DNA from: Polynucleobacter sp. MG-27-Goln-C1
GTDB lineage: Bacteria; Pseudomonadota; Gammaproteobacteria; Burkholderiales; Burkholderiaceae
Direction: 5' to 3'
Assembly (NCBI RefSeq): GCF_018881905.1
Contig: NZ_JACVPM010000001.1
Location: forward strand, 682,001 to 746,000
DNA: 64,000 nucleotides
The translations under genes were made by a program, and so were the position numbers. The notes beneath the pieces were generated by a model. That model was not told where the DNA came from. It saw only the letters and a list, made by a program, of their open reading frames with translations, and made no database searches. This document shows, in pieces, positions 48,401 through 55,584 of the stretch. Within the stretch, counting starts at the first letter, position 1; the number at the start of each line of letters is the position of its first letter.

Positions 48401-49321
48401 ATGAAGTTCACCATCAAAAAAGCAGTCTTTGTTTTAGTCCTGCTAGCTACTGCACCCTACTATTCCTTGGCGAATGCAGGAGAAGGTGCATTTGGCTGGA
48501 TCTACACCCTAGATCTTCAGCCCAAAGGAGAGCTAGAGTTCGAGCAACGACTCCAATTAACAAAACAACAAGCCGCAGGATCCTATAACGCTTGGGTCTC
48601 AAGATCTGAGCTGGAGTATGGGGTCACCAATGACTTTCAGGTAGCGGGATATCTGAATGCTTATTACGTCAATGCAAATCAGAACTACACTAACCCAGAG
48701 GCGTGTGGTGATAGTCCTACTTGCACCGGGGGGCAACCGGTTCCAGCGAGCCATAATCCAGCAACACCTTACAGAAGAAGTGGTGTCGAAGGCGGATCAC
48801 TGGAGGCAATTTACCGCATAACCAATCCAGTAACCTCCCCTGTTGGAGTTGGCCTTTATTTTGAGCCAACTATTGGTGTAAATAAAAATGAACTTGAGGC
48901 TAGGTTGCTACTTCAATCAAATTTTATTGACGATAAGCTTATCTTAGCTGGCAACGTTGTTGTCGCAAACGAGCAATTGAAATTTGTAGGTAATGGCAAT
49001 GTCCCAGAATCCATGATGGATTTTTTAGTTGGGGCAAGCTATCGATTTGCACCCAAATGGTTTGGGGGAGTTGAAGCGCGGTTTCATAATGATTACTCAA
49101 GCTATAACCTGCAAAACCAAACCCAAAAAGCCACCTTTGTTGGCCCAAATTTACATTACGCAGCTAAAGATTGGTGGTTTACCGCTGCATGGCGCTATCA
49201 ACTTAAAGGCAATTCCTGCATGGGAGATGGAACAGCAGAATGCTCCAATGCCCGCGTTTGGGACTCCCATGGGCTTAATGAGTTTATGTTCAAGTTTGGC
49301 TTTCCGCTAACTAAGCTATAA
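48401..49321 (+). CDS. Predicted outer-membrane beta-barrel protein (DUF6662-like)
   Basis: 306 residues. Clear signal peptide (cleavage about SLANA-GE, residue 26). The mature part is made of alternating amphipathic strands rich in Tyr, Trp, Phe and Asn (SELEYGVTNDFQVAGYLNAYYV; GVGLYFEPTIGVN; GVEARFHNDYSSYNL; WWFTAAWRYQLKG) with no hydrophobic helix, consistent with an outer-membrane barrel. It resembles DUF6662 from memory; that name is unverified. Two Cys pairs (CGDSPTC; CMGDGTAEC) may form loop disulfides. First gene of the Fur-box operon; role in iron or flavin-linked transport is inferred from context. Confidence 0.65.
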   Translation: MKFTIKKAVFVLVLLATAPYYSLANAGEGAFGWIYTLDLQPKGELEFEQRLQLTKQQAAGSYNAWVSRSELEYGVTNDFQVAGYLNAYYVNANQNYTNPEACGDSPTCTGGQPVPASHNPATPYRRSGVEGGSLEAIYRITNPVTSPVGVGLYFEPTIGVNKNELEARLLLQSNFIDDKLILAGNVVVANEQLKFVGNGNVPESMMDFLVGASYRFAPKWFGGVEARFHNDYSSYNLQNQTQKATFVGPNLHYAAKDWWFTAAWRYQLKGNSCMGDGTAECSNARVWDSHGLNEFMFKFGFPLTKL

Positions 49322-49347
49322 ATCTCACAATATTCTAAGGACATCAA

Positions 49348-49527
49348 ATGGAATCGCAAAATTTATTAATTGCAGCATTGACCTATATGGTCAGATTTCA
49401 AGCTACGCATTGTGAAACCGCAAAAGAAAGAGCGCTAATAATGTTTGATGCACTAGCGGAATTAAAGGGCTGCAGTCCGGAGCTTGAGTTCTTATGTAAT
49501 GAAGCAAATCAGCTATTAATAAGTTAA
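49348..49527 (+). CDS. Small 59-residue hypothetical protein in flavin/iron operon
   Basis: 59 residues, MESQNLLIAALTYMVRFQAT then a helical, charged stretch with Cys at 22, 42 and 50. AAGGA lies six bases before the ATG. It sits 26 bases after the barrel gene and 29 bases before the FMN-binding gene in the same direction, so it is probably translated within the operon. There is no signal peptide or membrane helix. No family is recognised; the spacing and ribosome site are the only evidence it is real. Confidence 0.6.
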   Translation: MESQNLLIAALTYMVRFQATHCETAKERALIMFDALAELKGCSPELEFLCNEANQLLIS

Positions 49528-49556
49528 ACCTACTGTAGCTGAAGGAAATAATAATC

Positions 49557-50102
49557 ATGAATTGGAAGCCAAATCCTCTTTTAGTGCTAACTAGCATAGC
49601 GCTTACAAGCGCTCCACTAGTCGCATATTCCAAGATATACGTTAGCACTGAGCAAGCGCAGCAGCTTATTTTCCCAGGCAAAAAATTTATATCAGCACCT
49701 ATGGTCATCACTGATGACCTTCAAAACAAAATGAAATCCGCTTCTAGTGTCAGTGAGCCCCTACAAGGAAATCGAATTTATAAAGCTGCCGATGGAAGCT
49801 GGCTCATCGTTGATGAAGTCGTTGGTAAACACGAAATGATTACTTATGCGATTGGAATCTCACCAAGTGGCGCAGTCCAAGGCATAGAAATCATGGAATA
49901 CAGAGAATCCTATGGCTATGAGGTAGCAGATCTTAGCTGGCGTAAACAGTTCTTTGGCAAAACAGCCGCTGACCCTATAAAACTAAACAAGGATATTGAA
50001 AATATCTCTGGCGCCACCCTATCAAGCAAGCATTTAACTGATGGTGTAAAGCGTGTTCTAGTGTTTTATGACTTAGCCCTGAAGAGTAACAATCAAAAAT
50101 GA
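49557..50102 (+). CDS. Periplasmic FMN-binding domain protein (flavinylated)
   Basis: 181 residues. Signal peptide (about 1-24, LTSAPLVAYS). The C-terminal half is an FMN_bind domain: ITYAIGISPSGAVQGIEIMEYRESYGYEV and the flavinylation motif ISGATLSSKHLTDGVKRVL, in which Thr154 of SGAT is the expected site of covalent FMN attachment through phosphoester. The transferase ApbE is encoded next, overlapping by four bases, so enzyme and substrate are coupled. Such proteins carry electrons outside the cytoplasm (as in NqrC, RnfG). Partners here suggest ferric iron or another periplasmic acceptor; this is inference. Confidence 0.88.
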   Translation: MNWKPNPLLVLTSIALTSAPLVAYSKIYVSTEQAQQLIFPGKKFISAPMVITDDLQNKMKSASSVSEPLQGNRIYKAADGSWLIVDEVVGKHEMITYAIGISPSGAVQGIEIMEYRESYGYEVADLSWRKQFFGKTAADPIKLNKDIENISGATLSSKHLTDGVKRVLVFYDLALKSNNQK

Positions 50103-50899
50103 TTCGCTGCAAACCCTTACTTGGAACTTATGTTGAGATCTCTGTTGATCAGGGCTCGAACGAAGCTATTGAGAATGCGTTTATTGCTATTAAACGAGTT
50201 GAGTCTTTAATGAGCTTTCATAACCCAAATTCTGAGTTAAGTCAGATTAATGCCCGTTCCCATTTTGAGGCTGTAGAAATTCATGATTGGACTTTCGAAG
50301 TGCTATCGATTGCAAAGGATATCCATCAAGCATCTAACGGCTTATTTGACTGTGGTGTGGGTGCCAAATTACAAACTGCCGGCCTATTACCGAACCATCA
50401 TGACAATGAGTCCACCGAGTATGGCGGCTTAGAGGATCTAATCTTAATTAAACCAAACATAGTTAGCTCAAAAAAACCTCTTCAGCTAGATCTTGGTGGT
50501 ATTGCAAAAGGTTTTGCGGTTGATAAAGCCGTTGAAACACTTCAAGCGGCTGGCGTGAACTCAGGCTCAGTTAATGCAGGTGGAGATTTAAGGGTATTTG
50601 GCTCGATACCACAAGCAGTTACAGTTCGCCATCCGAGTAATTCTAAAGAGCTTGTAAATGCAGGCACGCTTGAAAATGGCGCGATCGCTAGTAGCGGCCT
50701 CTATTACACACATTCTCATCTAAGCCACATCATCAACCCTGCTGACATGCAACATATTCAATTTGGTGAGTCGTATTCAGTTGTAGCTCCGCAATGTGTA
50801 CATGCAGATGCTTTAACTAAGGTGATTGCGATTTCGCGCAACATGGAACATTCCTGCCTTACTCAATTCTCTGCTCAAGCACTAAGGATTGCCGCATGA
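50099..50899 (+). CDS. apbE: FAD:protein FMN transferase (ApbE family), no signal peptide
   Basis: 266 residues. ApbE motifs: PLLGTYVEI (6-14), QLDLGGIAKGFAVDKA (129-144, substrate/FAD region), NAGGDLRVFG (159-168), and the Mg-binding ADALTK (236-241). It moves FMN from FAD onto Thr of flavinylation motifs such as that in the adjacent FMN-binding protein. Most ApbE proteins are exported and 320-350 residues; this one starts straight at the catalytic domain, with no upstream in-frame start. It overlaps its neighbours by four bases on both sides. Confidence 0.92.
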   Translation: MIRCKPLLGTYVEISVDQGSNEAIENAFIAIKRVESLMSFHNPNSELSQINARSHFEAVEIHDWTFEVLSIAKDIHQASNGLFDCGVGAKLQTAGLLPNHHDNESTEYGGLEDLILIKPNIVSSKKPLQLDLGGIAKGFAVDKAVETLQAAGVNSGSVNAGGDLRVFGSIPQAVTVRHPSNSKELVNAGTLENGAIASSGLYYTHSHLSHIINPADMQHIQFGESYSVVAPQCVHADALTKVIAISRNMEHSCLTQFSAQALRIAA

Positions 50900-51315
50900 G
50901 AAAACATGGGCTTGGGAAAATGCCAATATGGCAGCGCTGGTTCACAATCACCAGCCTTAGCATTTGCTCCTTATCTGGAATTGCATTTTTAGTTGGGCAT
51001 GAATTCCGTATTTCAAAGGCAATGCTGGGGGATCATTCGGTATTGGCTCTACATGGAATCGCAGCAGCCTTCGCGCTCATGGCCTTTGGAACAGTGATGC
51101 CGTTTCATATTAAGGCCGGCCTTAAGGCTCGCAAGAACTTGATAAGCGGAATTTCGCAATTAGCTATCTTGGCTATATTAGTGACTACCGCTCTTTTACT
51201 TTATTACGGCCCAGAAGAATGGCATGAAGGCAGTGAGCTTACCCACTGGGTGCTTGGTCTGGCCTTCTTTGGCTTCTTTGTATTTCACATCATTAGCCGA
51301 CCACCAAAACAGTAG
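50896..51315 (+). CDS. Four-helix membrane protein, candidate b-type cytochrome
   Basis: 139 residues with four hydrophobic helices (about 15-34, 46-68, 83-104, 115-133). Histidines occur at or near helix ends and inside helices: His35, His47, His53, His71, His117 and His131. This could support one or two b-type hemes, like the short cytochrome b and DUF4405-type membrane proteins found beside ApbE genes. ATGA overlap with apbE. Last gene of the operon. A role passing electrons from the quinone pool to the flavoprotein is inference. Confidence 0.6.
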   Translation: MRKHGLGKMPIWQRWFTITSLSICSLSGIAFLVGHEFRISKAMLGDHSVLALHGIAAAFALMAFGTVMPFHIKAGLKARKNLISGISQLAILAILVTTALLLYYGPEEWHEGSELTHWVLGLAFFGFFVFHIISRPPKQ

Positions 51316-51522
51316 CCGAAATGGAACCCTGAATAAGAGGCTATTAAGGTCGCTTATTGGCCGCTCTCTGCCAGTCAGAATCAATAAGGAGAGGCCTTTT
51401 GAGTGGCCGCAATAGGCATGTAAGCAGTCAAATGTAATGATGCTTGCAGAGCACAACAACCCAATTAAGTGATGGTGATGTGATTGCGAAGAGTCAGACT
51501 AATGACAAAAGAACGAATTAAC

Positions 51523-51651
51523 TCTATTGCACAAGCTAAAAATGCGGGCTAAAAGGTAGGCCCTTATTCTATATGGCTCTGATGGCGGTAAATTTGGATA
51601 AATAACGATAAAAACCTGATTCTATTGCACAAATACAGTTCTATTGCACAA
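51523..51651 (+). repeat. Arm-type repeat motif, right triplet
   Basis: TCTATTGCACAA at 51523-51534 (12 of 13), then full TTCTATTGCACAA at 51620-51632 and 51639-51651. The last two are 19 bases apart start to start, about two helical turns, and share flanking AAATA. Together with the left pair they form five copies confined to the two island ends. Confidence 0.75.
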
Positions 51652-51680
51652 ATAAAAAGGGCCTCCCTGACGGGAGACCC
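51651..51680 (-). terminator. Terminator downstream of intact tRNA-Arg
   Basis: Minus strand GGGTCTCCC-GTCA-GGGAGGCCC forms a 9-bp stem with one G-U pair, followed by TTTTTATTT. It starts ten bases beyond the tRNA 3' end. It is unlike the terminator at 47324-47361, as expected if the island brought its own. Confidence 0.8.
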
Positions 51681-51689
51681 TTATGTAGC

Positions 51690-51737
51690 TTGGTGCGGCT
51701 GGCAGGAATTGAACCCACGACCCCTTGGTTCGTAGCC
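51690..51737. repeat. Right copy of the 48-bp attachment-site repeat
   Basis: Identical over 48 bases to 47369-47416. It covers the tRNA-Arg sequence from the anticodon loop to the 3' end plus one flanking T. Crossover would have taken place within this segment. Confidence 0.88.
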
Positions 51738-51767
51738 AAGTACTCTATCCAGCTGAGCTACAGCCGC
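51691..51767 (-). tRNA. tRNA-Arg (anticodon ACG)
   Basis: 77-base cloverleaf on the minus strand: acceptor GCGGCTG/CAGCCGC with encoded CCA, D arm GCTCAGCTGGATAGAG, anticodon stem-loop CTTGG-CTACGAA-CCAAG with ACG at 34-36, T arm with GTTCAATTC. The 3' 47 bases are duplicated at 47370-47416. Only 18 bases separate its 5' end from the divergent greB start. Confidence 0.96.
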
Positions 51768-51785
51768 AACAGCCATAATTATGCC

Positions 51786-52286
51786 ATGGAAGAGAAGAAC
51801 TACATCACACCCGCTGGTCACGAGCGTATCAAAAGTGAGCTTTTACAGCTCCTGAACCTTGATCGGCCTGAGGTTGTCAAGGTTGTTCACTGGGCGGCAT
51901 CCAATGGCGACCGCTCAGAAAATGGGGACTATATCTATGGAAAAAAGCGACTTCGGGAGATAGATCGCCGGATTCGCTTCCTAAATCAGCGCCTCGAATT
52001 TGCCGTAGTAGTCGATAACCAAGCCCGAAAATCGGGGGATGCTGATGCCGAGCAGGTCTTTTTTGGGGCTACTGTCACCTATGCCAGTCTAGAGGGGCCT
52101 GAGGCAGGTAAAGAGACAACTATCACGATTGTGGGAGTTGATGAGGTCGATTTGGACTTAGGTCACGTCAGCTGGGTCTCGCCAATTGCCAAAGCGTTAA
52201 TCAAGGCGCGCTTGGGTGATTGCGTCAAAATCCAAACCCCTACCGGCCCTAGCGAAATTGAAATCCTAGACGTCCAGTACCAGTAA
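51786..52286 (+). CDS. greB: Transcription elongation factor GreB
   Basis: 166 residues from ATG 51786 (MEEKNYITPAGHERIKSEL); the longer open frame runs through the tRNA gene and is rejected. The N-terminal coiled coil carries the acidic tip NGDRSENGDYIYGKKRLREIDRRI, which reaches the polymerase active site to stimulate cleavage of backtracked RNA. The C-terminal FKBP-like domain ends VSPIAKALIKARLGDCVKIQTP. The SENGDY tip and size favour GreB over GreA. It is convergent with spoT, 16 bases between stops. Confidence 0.92.
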   Translation: MEEKNYITPAGHERIKSELLQLLNLDRPEVVKVVHWAASNGDRSENGDYIYGKKRLREIDRRIRFLNQRLEFAVVVDNQARKSGDADAEQVFFGATVTYASLEGPEAGKETTITIVGVDEVDLDLGHVSWVSPIAKALIKARLGDCVKIQTPTGPSEIEILDVQYQ

Positions 52287-52302
52287 TTGCACTGAAAGGA
52301 AT

Positions 52303-54648
52303 TTAGCCGACCCGCACCCGGGTCACGCGCATCACATCATGATTGGTGCGCAAGCTACGCATCACCTTGGAAAGGTGCAAGCGATCTGATACTTGGATCG
52401 TAAAGCGAATAGTGACGGCATCTTCTTTGTAGCGATCATCCATCGACACGTTCATGATGTTGGAGTCAGCAGCAGTCACACTACTGGCCACTCTAGCCAA
52501 TACACCTTTACCTTGGCGCGTATCGATTGCGAGATCAACTTCAAATTCTCGATTAACCTCTTTGCCCCACTCAACCTCTACCCACTTATCACTATCCTTG
52601 GAGAGCATTCTGAGGGCTACTGGGCAGTCATTAGTGTGGACCTGTAGGCCTTCACCCTTTCCGAGGTAACCAATAATATTGTCTCCCGGAATCGGATGAC
52701 AGCACGTTTGGAAACTAATTGAGTTACCTTCGCGTCCATCGACCAAGATAGCCTGACGCTGATGATGGTGCGAGGCAATTTCTTGTTGAGGAGATACCCA
52801 GTCTGCCGCGCCCAAGCGCATTTGCTCTGCGCCGCCCTCATCATCAATCAAAATCTTCAAACGAATTGCCAACTCCTGAGCGGATCGACGACCCAAAGCA
52901 ATATTGACACAGGCTTCTTCACGCGTTTTATCGCCAGTCCAATGCAATAACTTTTCCCAGATCTCTGGGGATAGCAGTCCAGCATCAACGCCCTGCTGTC
53001 TCAAAGCATTAGCTAAGAGACGCTCGCCCAATTGCAGAGACTCAGCGTAGTGTTTGGTCTTGAGTGAATGGCGAATGGAGGCACGCGCTTTACCAGTTCT
53101 TACAAATGCTAACCAGCCGGGATTAGGCTGAGAGTTAGATGAAGTCACAACCTCGACAATGTCGCTATTTTTTAATTCGCTACGCAGAGGTAATTGCATG
53201 CCGTTGATCTTCACGGCTACACAGGTATTACCTAAATCACTATGGATGGAGTATGCGAAGTCCAAGGCAGTGGCGCCACGCGGCAAAGCTCTGATCTGAC
53301 CCTTCGGTGTAAAGACATAAACCGCATCCGGGAACAAATCAATCTTGACGTGCTCTAAGAATTCTTGCGAATCTCCACTGCTATCCTGGATATCAATCAA
53401 AGATTGCAACCATTGATGCGCGCGGTTTTGCACCTCGCTCATATCTGGAGTGCCATCCTTATAAGCCCAGTGTGCAGCAACGCCTGCCTCAGCAACTGCG
53501 TGCATATCACTCGTACGAATCTGAAACTCTACCGGCACACCGGATGGACCTAATAGTGTGGTGTGCAGCGATTGATAGCCATTGAGCTTAGGAATCGCAA
53601 TGTAATCCTTAAACTTACCAGGCATTGGTTTATAGAGTGCATGCAAAATTCCGAGAGCGCGATAGCACTCGTCAATCGAATGTACCGTGACCCTGAATGC
53701 ATAGACATCTAGCACCTGAGAAAAACTCAAATGCTTGCTGCGCATTTTGCTGTAAATACTGAAGAGGGTTTTTTCTCGGCCTTGCAGATCAACTCCGAGA
53801 TTGGCTTTTGCAAATGCCATCCGCGCATTCTGCAAAATCTTCTCGACCATTTCTTTGCGATTACCACGCGCCCGCTTCACTGCACCCTCAATGACTCTGA
53901 AGCGCATTGGCATGGAGTAACGGAAACTCAAATCTTGTAAGTCGCGATAAATAATGTTCAGGCCGAGACGGTGTGCGATGGGGGCGTAGATCTCAATCGT
54001 TTCAGCGGCTACCCTGCGACGCTTCTCCATTGGGACAGCATCCAGCGTCCGCATATTGTGCGTACGATCAGCCAACTTCACCAAAATGACGCGCACATCT
54101 CGCGCCATCGCCATAAACATCTTGCGGAAGCTTTCAGCCTGCGCCTCGGCATGGCTTTGGAATTCCAACTTATCGAGCTTGGTTAGTCCCTCAACGAGCT
54201 CTGCTACTTTGCTACCAAACTTACCAACTAGGTCTGCTTGAGTACAACCCGTATCTTCAATCACATCATGCAATAAGGCCGCCATGATGGAGGAAGCATC
54301 TAAACGCCAAGTGGCGCAGAGTTCAGCTACTGCTACGGGATGGGTAATGTAAGGCTCGCCACTATGCCGGTACTGACCAAGGTGAGCAGCATCAGCAAAA
54401 TGAAAGGCCTGCTTAATGAGATTAACCTCATCAGACTTGAGATAGCCTAATTTAGAAATGAGGCCATCAATAGAAACAACTTGATGCTTTAAAGGTAATG
54501 TTGGCGCAGAGGTGGGGCCAAATAAATGTCGGCTCGACTGAGCCAACAAGGTGGCGATGATGGAAGACTTATCGCTCTTAGCAGTCTCTTTAGGCGAGAC
54601 CTGACCTTTGGATTCCGAAGTGTTTGGGTCGCCTAAGGGGAGCTCCAC
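52303..54648 (-). CDS. spoT: Bifunctional (p)ppGpp synthetase/hydrolase SpoT
   Basis: 781 residues. Domains in order: HD hydrolase (GEPYITHPVAVAELCATW ... AALLHDVIEDT, about 80-112, with the metal-binding HD intact), synthetase (VYAFRVTVHSIDECYRALGILH ... IAIPKLNGYQSLHTTLLGP), TGS (VYVFTPKGQIRALPRGATALDFAYSIH) and a C-terminal ACT domain (DRLHLSKVMRSLRTNHDVMRV). The intact HD motif supports a hydrolase-competent SpoT/Rel type. It controls the stringent response. It follows rpoZ by 15 bases. Confidence 0.95.
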   Translation of the reverse strand: MELPLGDPNTSESKGQVSPKETAKSDKSSIIATLLAQSSRHLFGPTSAPTLPLKHQVVSIDGLISKLGYLKSDEVNLIKQAFHFADAAHLGQYRHSGEPYITHPVAVAELCATWRLDASSIMAALLHDVIEDTGCTQADLVGKFGSKVAELVEGLTKLDKLEFQSHAEAQAESFRKMFMAMARDVRVILVKLADRTHNMRTLDAVPMEKRRRVAAETIEIYAPIAHRLGLNIIYRDLQDLSFRYSMPMRFRVIEGAVKRARGNRKEMVEKILQNARMAFAKANLGVDLQGREKTLFSIYSKMRSKHLSFSQVLDVYAFRVTVHSIDECYRALGILHALYKPMPGKFKDYIAIPKLNGYQSLHTTLLGPSGVPVEFQIRTSDMHAVAEAGVAAHWAYKDGTPDMSEVQNRAHQWLQSLIDIQDSSGDSQEFLEHVKIDLFPDAVYVFTPKGQIRALPRGATALDFAYSIHSDLGNTCVAVKINGMQLPLRSELKNSDIVEVVTSSNSQPNPGWLAFVRTGKARASIRHSLKTKHYAESLQLGERLLANALRQQGVDAGLLSPEIWEKLLHWTGDKTREEACVNIALGRRSAQELAIRLKILIDDEGGAEQMRLGAADWVSPQQEIASHHHQRQAILVDGREGNSISFQTCCHPIPGDNIIGYLGKGEGLQVHTNDCPVALRMLSKDSDKWVEVEWGKEVNREFEVDLAIDTRQGKGVLARVASSVTAADSNIMNVSMDDRYKEDAVTIRFTIQVSDRLHLSKVMRSLRTNHDVMRVTRVRVG

Positions 54649-54663
54649 AACGGAACCCCTGAA

Positions 54664-54867
54664 TTACAAAGGTACTTTGGTCAACATGTCACGGTCAGTT
54701 ACACCAGCAGCAACTTCACGCAACGCAACAACAGTTGCTTTATCTCTGGACTCAACACGTGGGGAGTGACCTTGAACCAATTGACGTGCGCGATAAGTCG
54801 CGGCCAATACCAGCTCAAAACGATTTGGAATAGTTTTTAGACAATCTTCTACAGTAATACGGGCCAT
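54664..54867 (-). CDS. rpoZ: RNA polymerase omega subunit
   Basis: 67 residues from ATG 54867 ([23 protein letters not shown]). The upstream nine-residue extension is rejected on family grounds. The conserved core [16 protein letters not shown] and [13 protein letters not shown] are present. Omega helps fold and assemble the beta' subunit and contributes to ppGpp binding by the polymerase, fitting its place before spoT. Confidence 0.95.
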   Translation of the reverse strand: MARITVEDCLKTIPNRFELVLAATYRARQLVQGHSPRVESRDKATVVALREVAAGVTDRDMLTKVPL

Positions 54868-54912
54868 GCTGAACTCACTTAAATTTAGCTTCAATACCTA
54901 TAGGATAACTGA

Positions 54913-55563
54913 TTAGACCCCAAGACGCCTTAAAAGCGCAGGGTTGCGAGCCATAATCGGCCCTGAGCGCAGGCGGCTGGCTGCAACCACGTGGCGTAAA
55001 TCAATTAATGCTTGCTCAAAATCGTCATTGATAACAATGAAATCCGCCTCATGGGCATGCTGAAGCTCTAAATGGGCTGCAGCTAACCTTCTCTGAATGG
55101 TTGCCTCGTCATCCTGCCCTCGTTTGCGCAAGCGCTCTTCTAGAGCCTCAAACGATGGTGGGAAGATAAAGATCCACTGCACTTCCGGAATGATTTGGCG
55201 AATCTGCTGAGCACCCTGCCAGTCGATCTCTAACATGACATCGCGCCCGGTTTTCATCTGGGTTTCGATCCAAGCTTTGGAAGTGCCGTAAAAATTACCG
55301 TGCACTTCTGCATGCTCCAAGAAATTACCTTGGTCGCGTTCAACTATAAATTCTTCTCTTTTGATAAAGCGATAGTCCTTGCCATCAACCTCACCCGGCC
55401 TTGGTGCACGCGTTGTAGTTGAAAGAGAAAGTTTGAGTGCTGCATCTTCTTGCAATAAAGCATTCACCAAAGAAGATTTGCCAGCGCCTGATGGGGCAAC
55501 AATCATCAACATGCTGCCTTGGTAGGCAGGGGATAAGTTAGCTTTAGGTTTGGGACTGGCCAT
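54913..55563 (-). CDS. gmk: Guanylate kinase
   Basis: 216 residues. P-loop APSGAGKSSL (about 24-33), GMP-binding STTTRAPRPGEVDGKDYRFI (about 49-68) and GNFYGTSK, with the lid region RKRGQDDEATIQRRL. It phosphorylates GMP to GDP. It precedes rpoZ and spoT as in E. coli. Its start is 21 bases after the yicC-like stop. Confidence 0.96.
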   Translation of the reverse strand: MASPKPKANLSPAYQGSMLMIVAPSGAGKSSLVNALLQEDAALKLSLSTTTRAPRPGEVDGKDYRFIKREEFIVERDQGNFLEHAEVHGNFYGTSKAWIETQMKTGRDVMLEIDWQGAQQIRQIIPEVQWIFIFPPSFEALEERLRKRGQDDEATIQRRLAAAHLELQHAHEADFIVINDDFEQALIDLRHVVAASRLRSGPIMARNPALLRRLGV

Positions 55564-55584
55564 AATAATTTGTGTGAATATCAG

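Larger units (their letters stand above)
51316..51689. other. Right island end: non-coding, arm-type motifs and tRNA terminator
   Basis: 374 bases without a convincing gene between the membrane-protein gene and the tRNA-Arg copy. It contains three same-direction copies of the TTCTATTGCACAA motif, a GGCC/CTCTC-rich imperfect foldback at 51359-51396 that could end the operon, and the tRNA-proximal terminator at 51651-51680. No integrase remnant was recognised in any frame. Confidence 0.6.
47369..51737. mobile_element. tRNA-Arg-integrated genomic island, integrase absent
   Basis: A 48-bp direct repeat (47369-47416 and 51690-51737) equals the 3' part of tRNA-Arg(ACG) from the anticodon loop to CCA plus two bases. 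The right copy is part of the intact tRNA; the left copy is an orphan fragment beside a separate terminator. This is the footprint of site-specific integration into the tRNA, with the element supplying a replacement 3' half and terminator. Inside are five copies of TTCTATTGCACAA near the ends, a ferritin-like gene and a five-gene flavin/iron operon. No integrase, excisionase or transposase was recognised. Size about 4.3 kb. Confidence 0.8.

Noticed and set aside
51690..51785. N-terminal extension of greB through the tRNA-Arg gene
   Set aside because: The extra residues are antisense tRNA translation; GreB family proteins start at the MEEKNYITPAGHE position.
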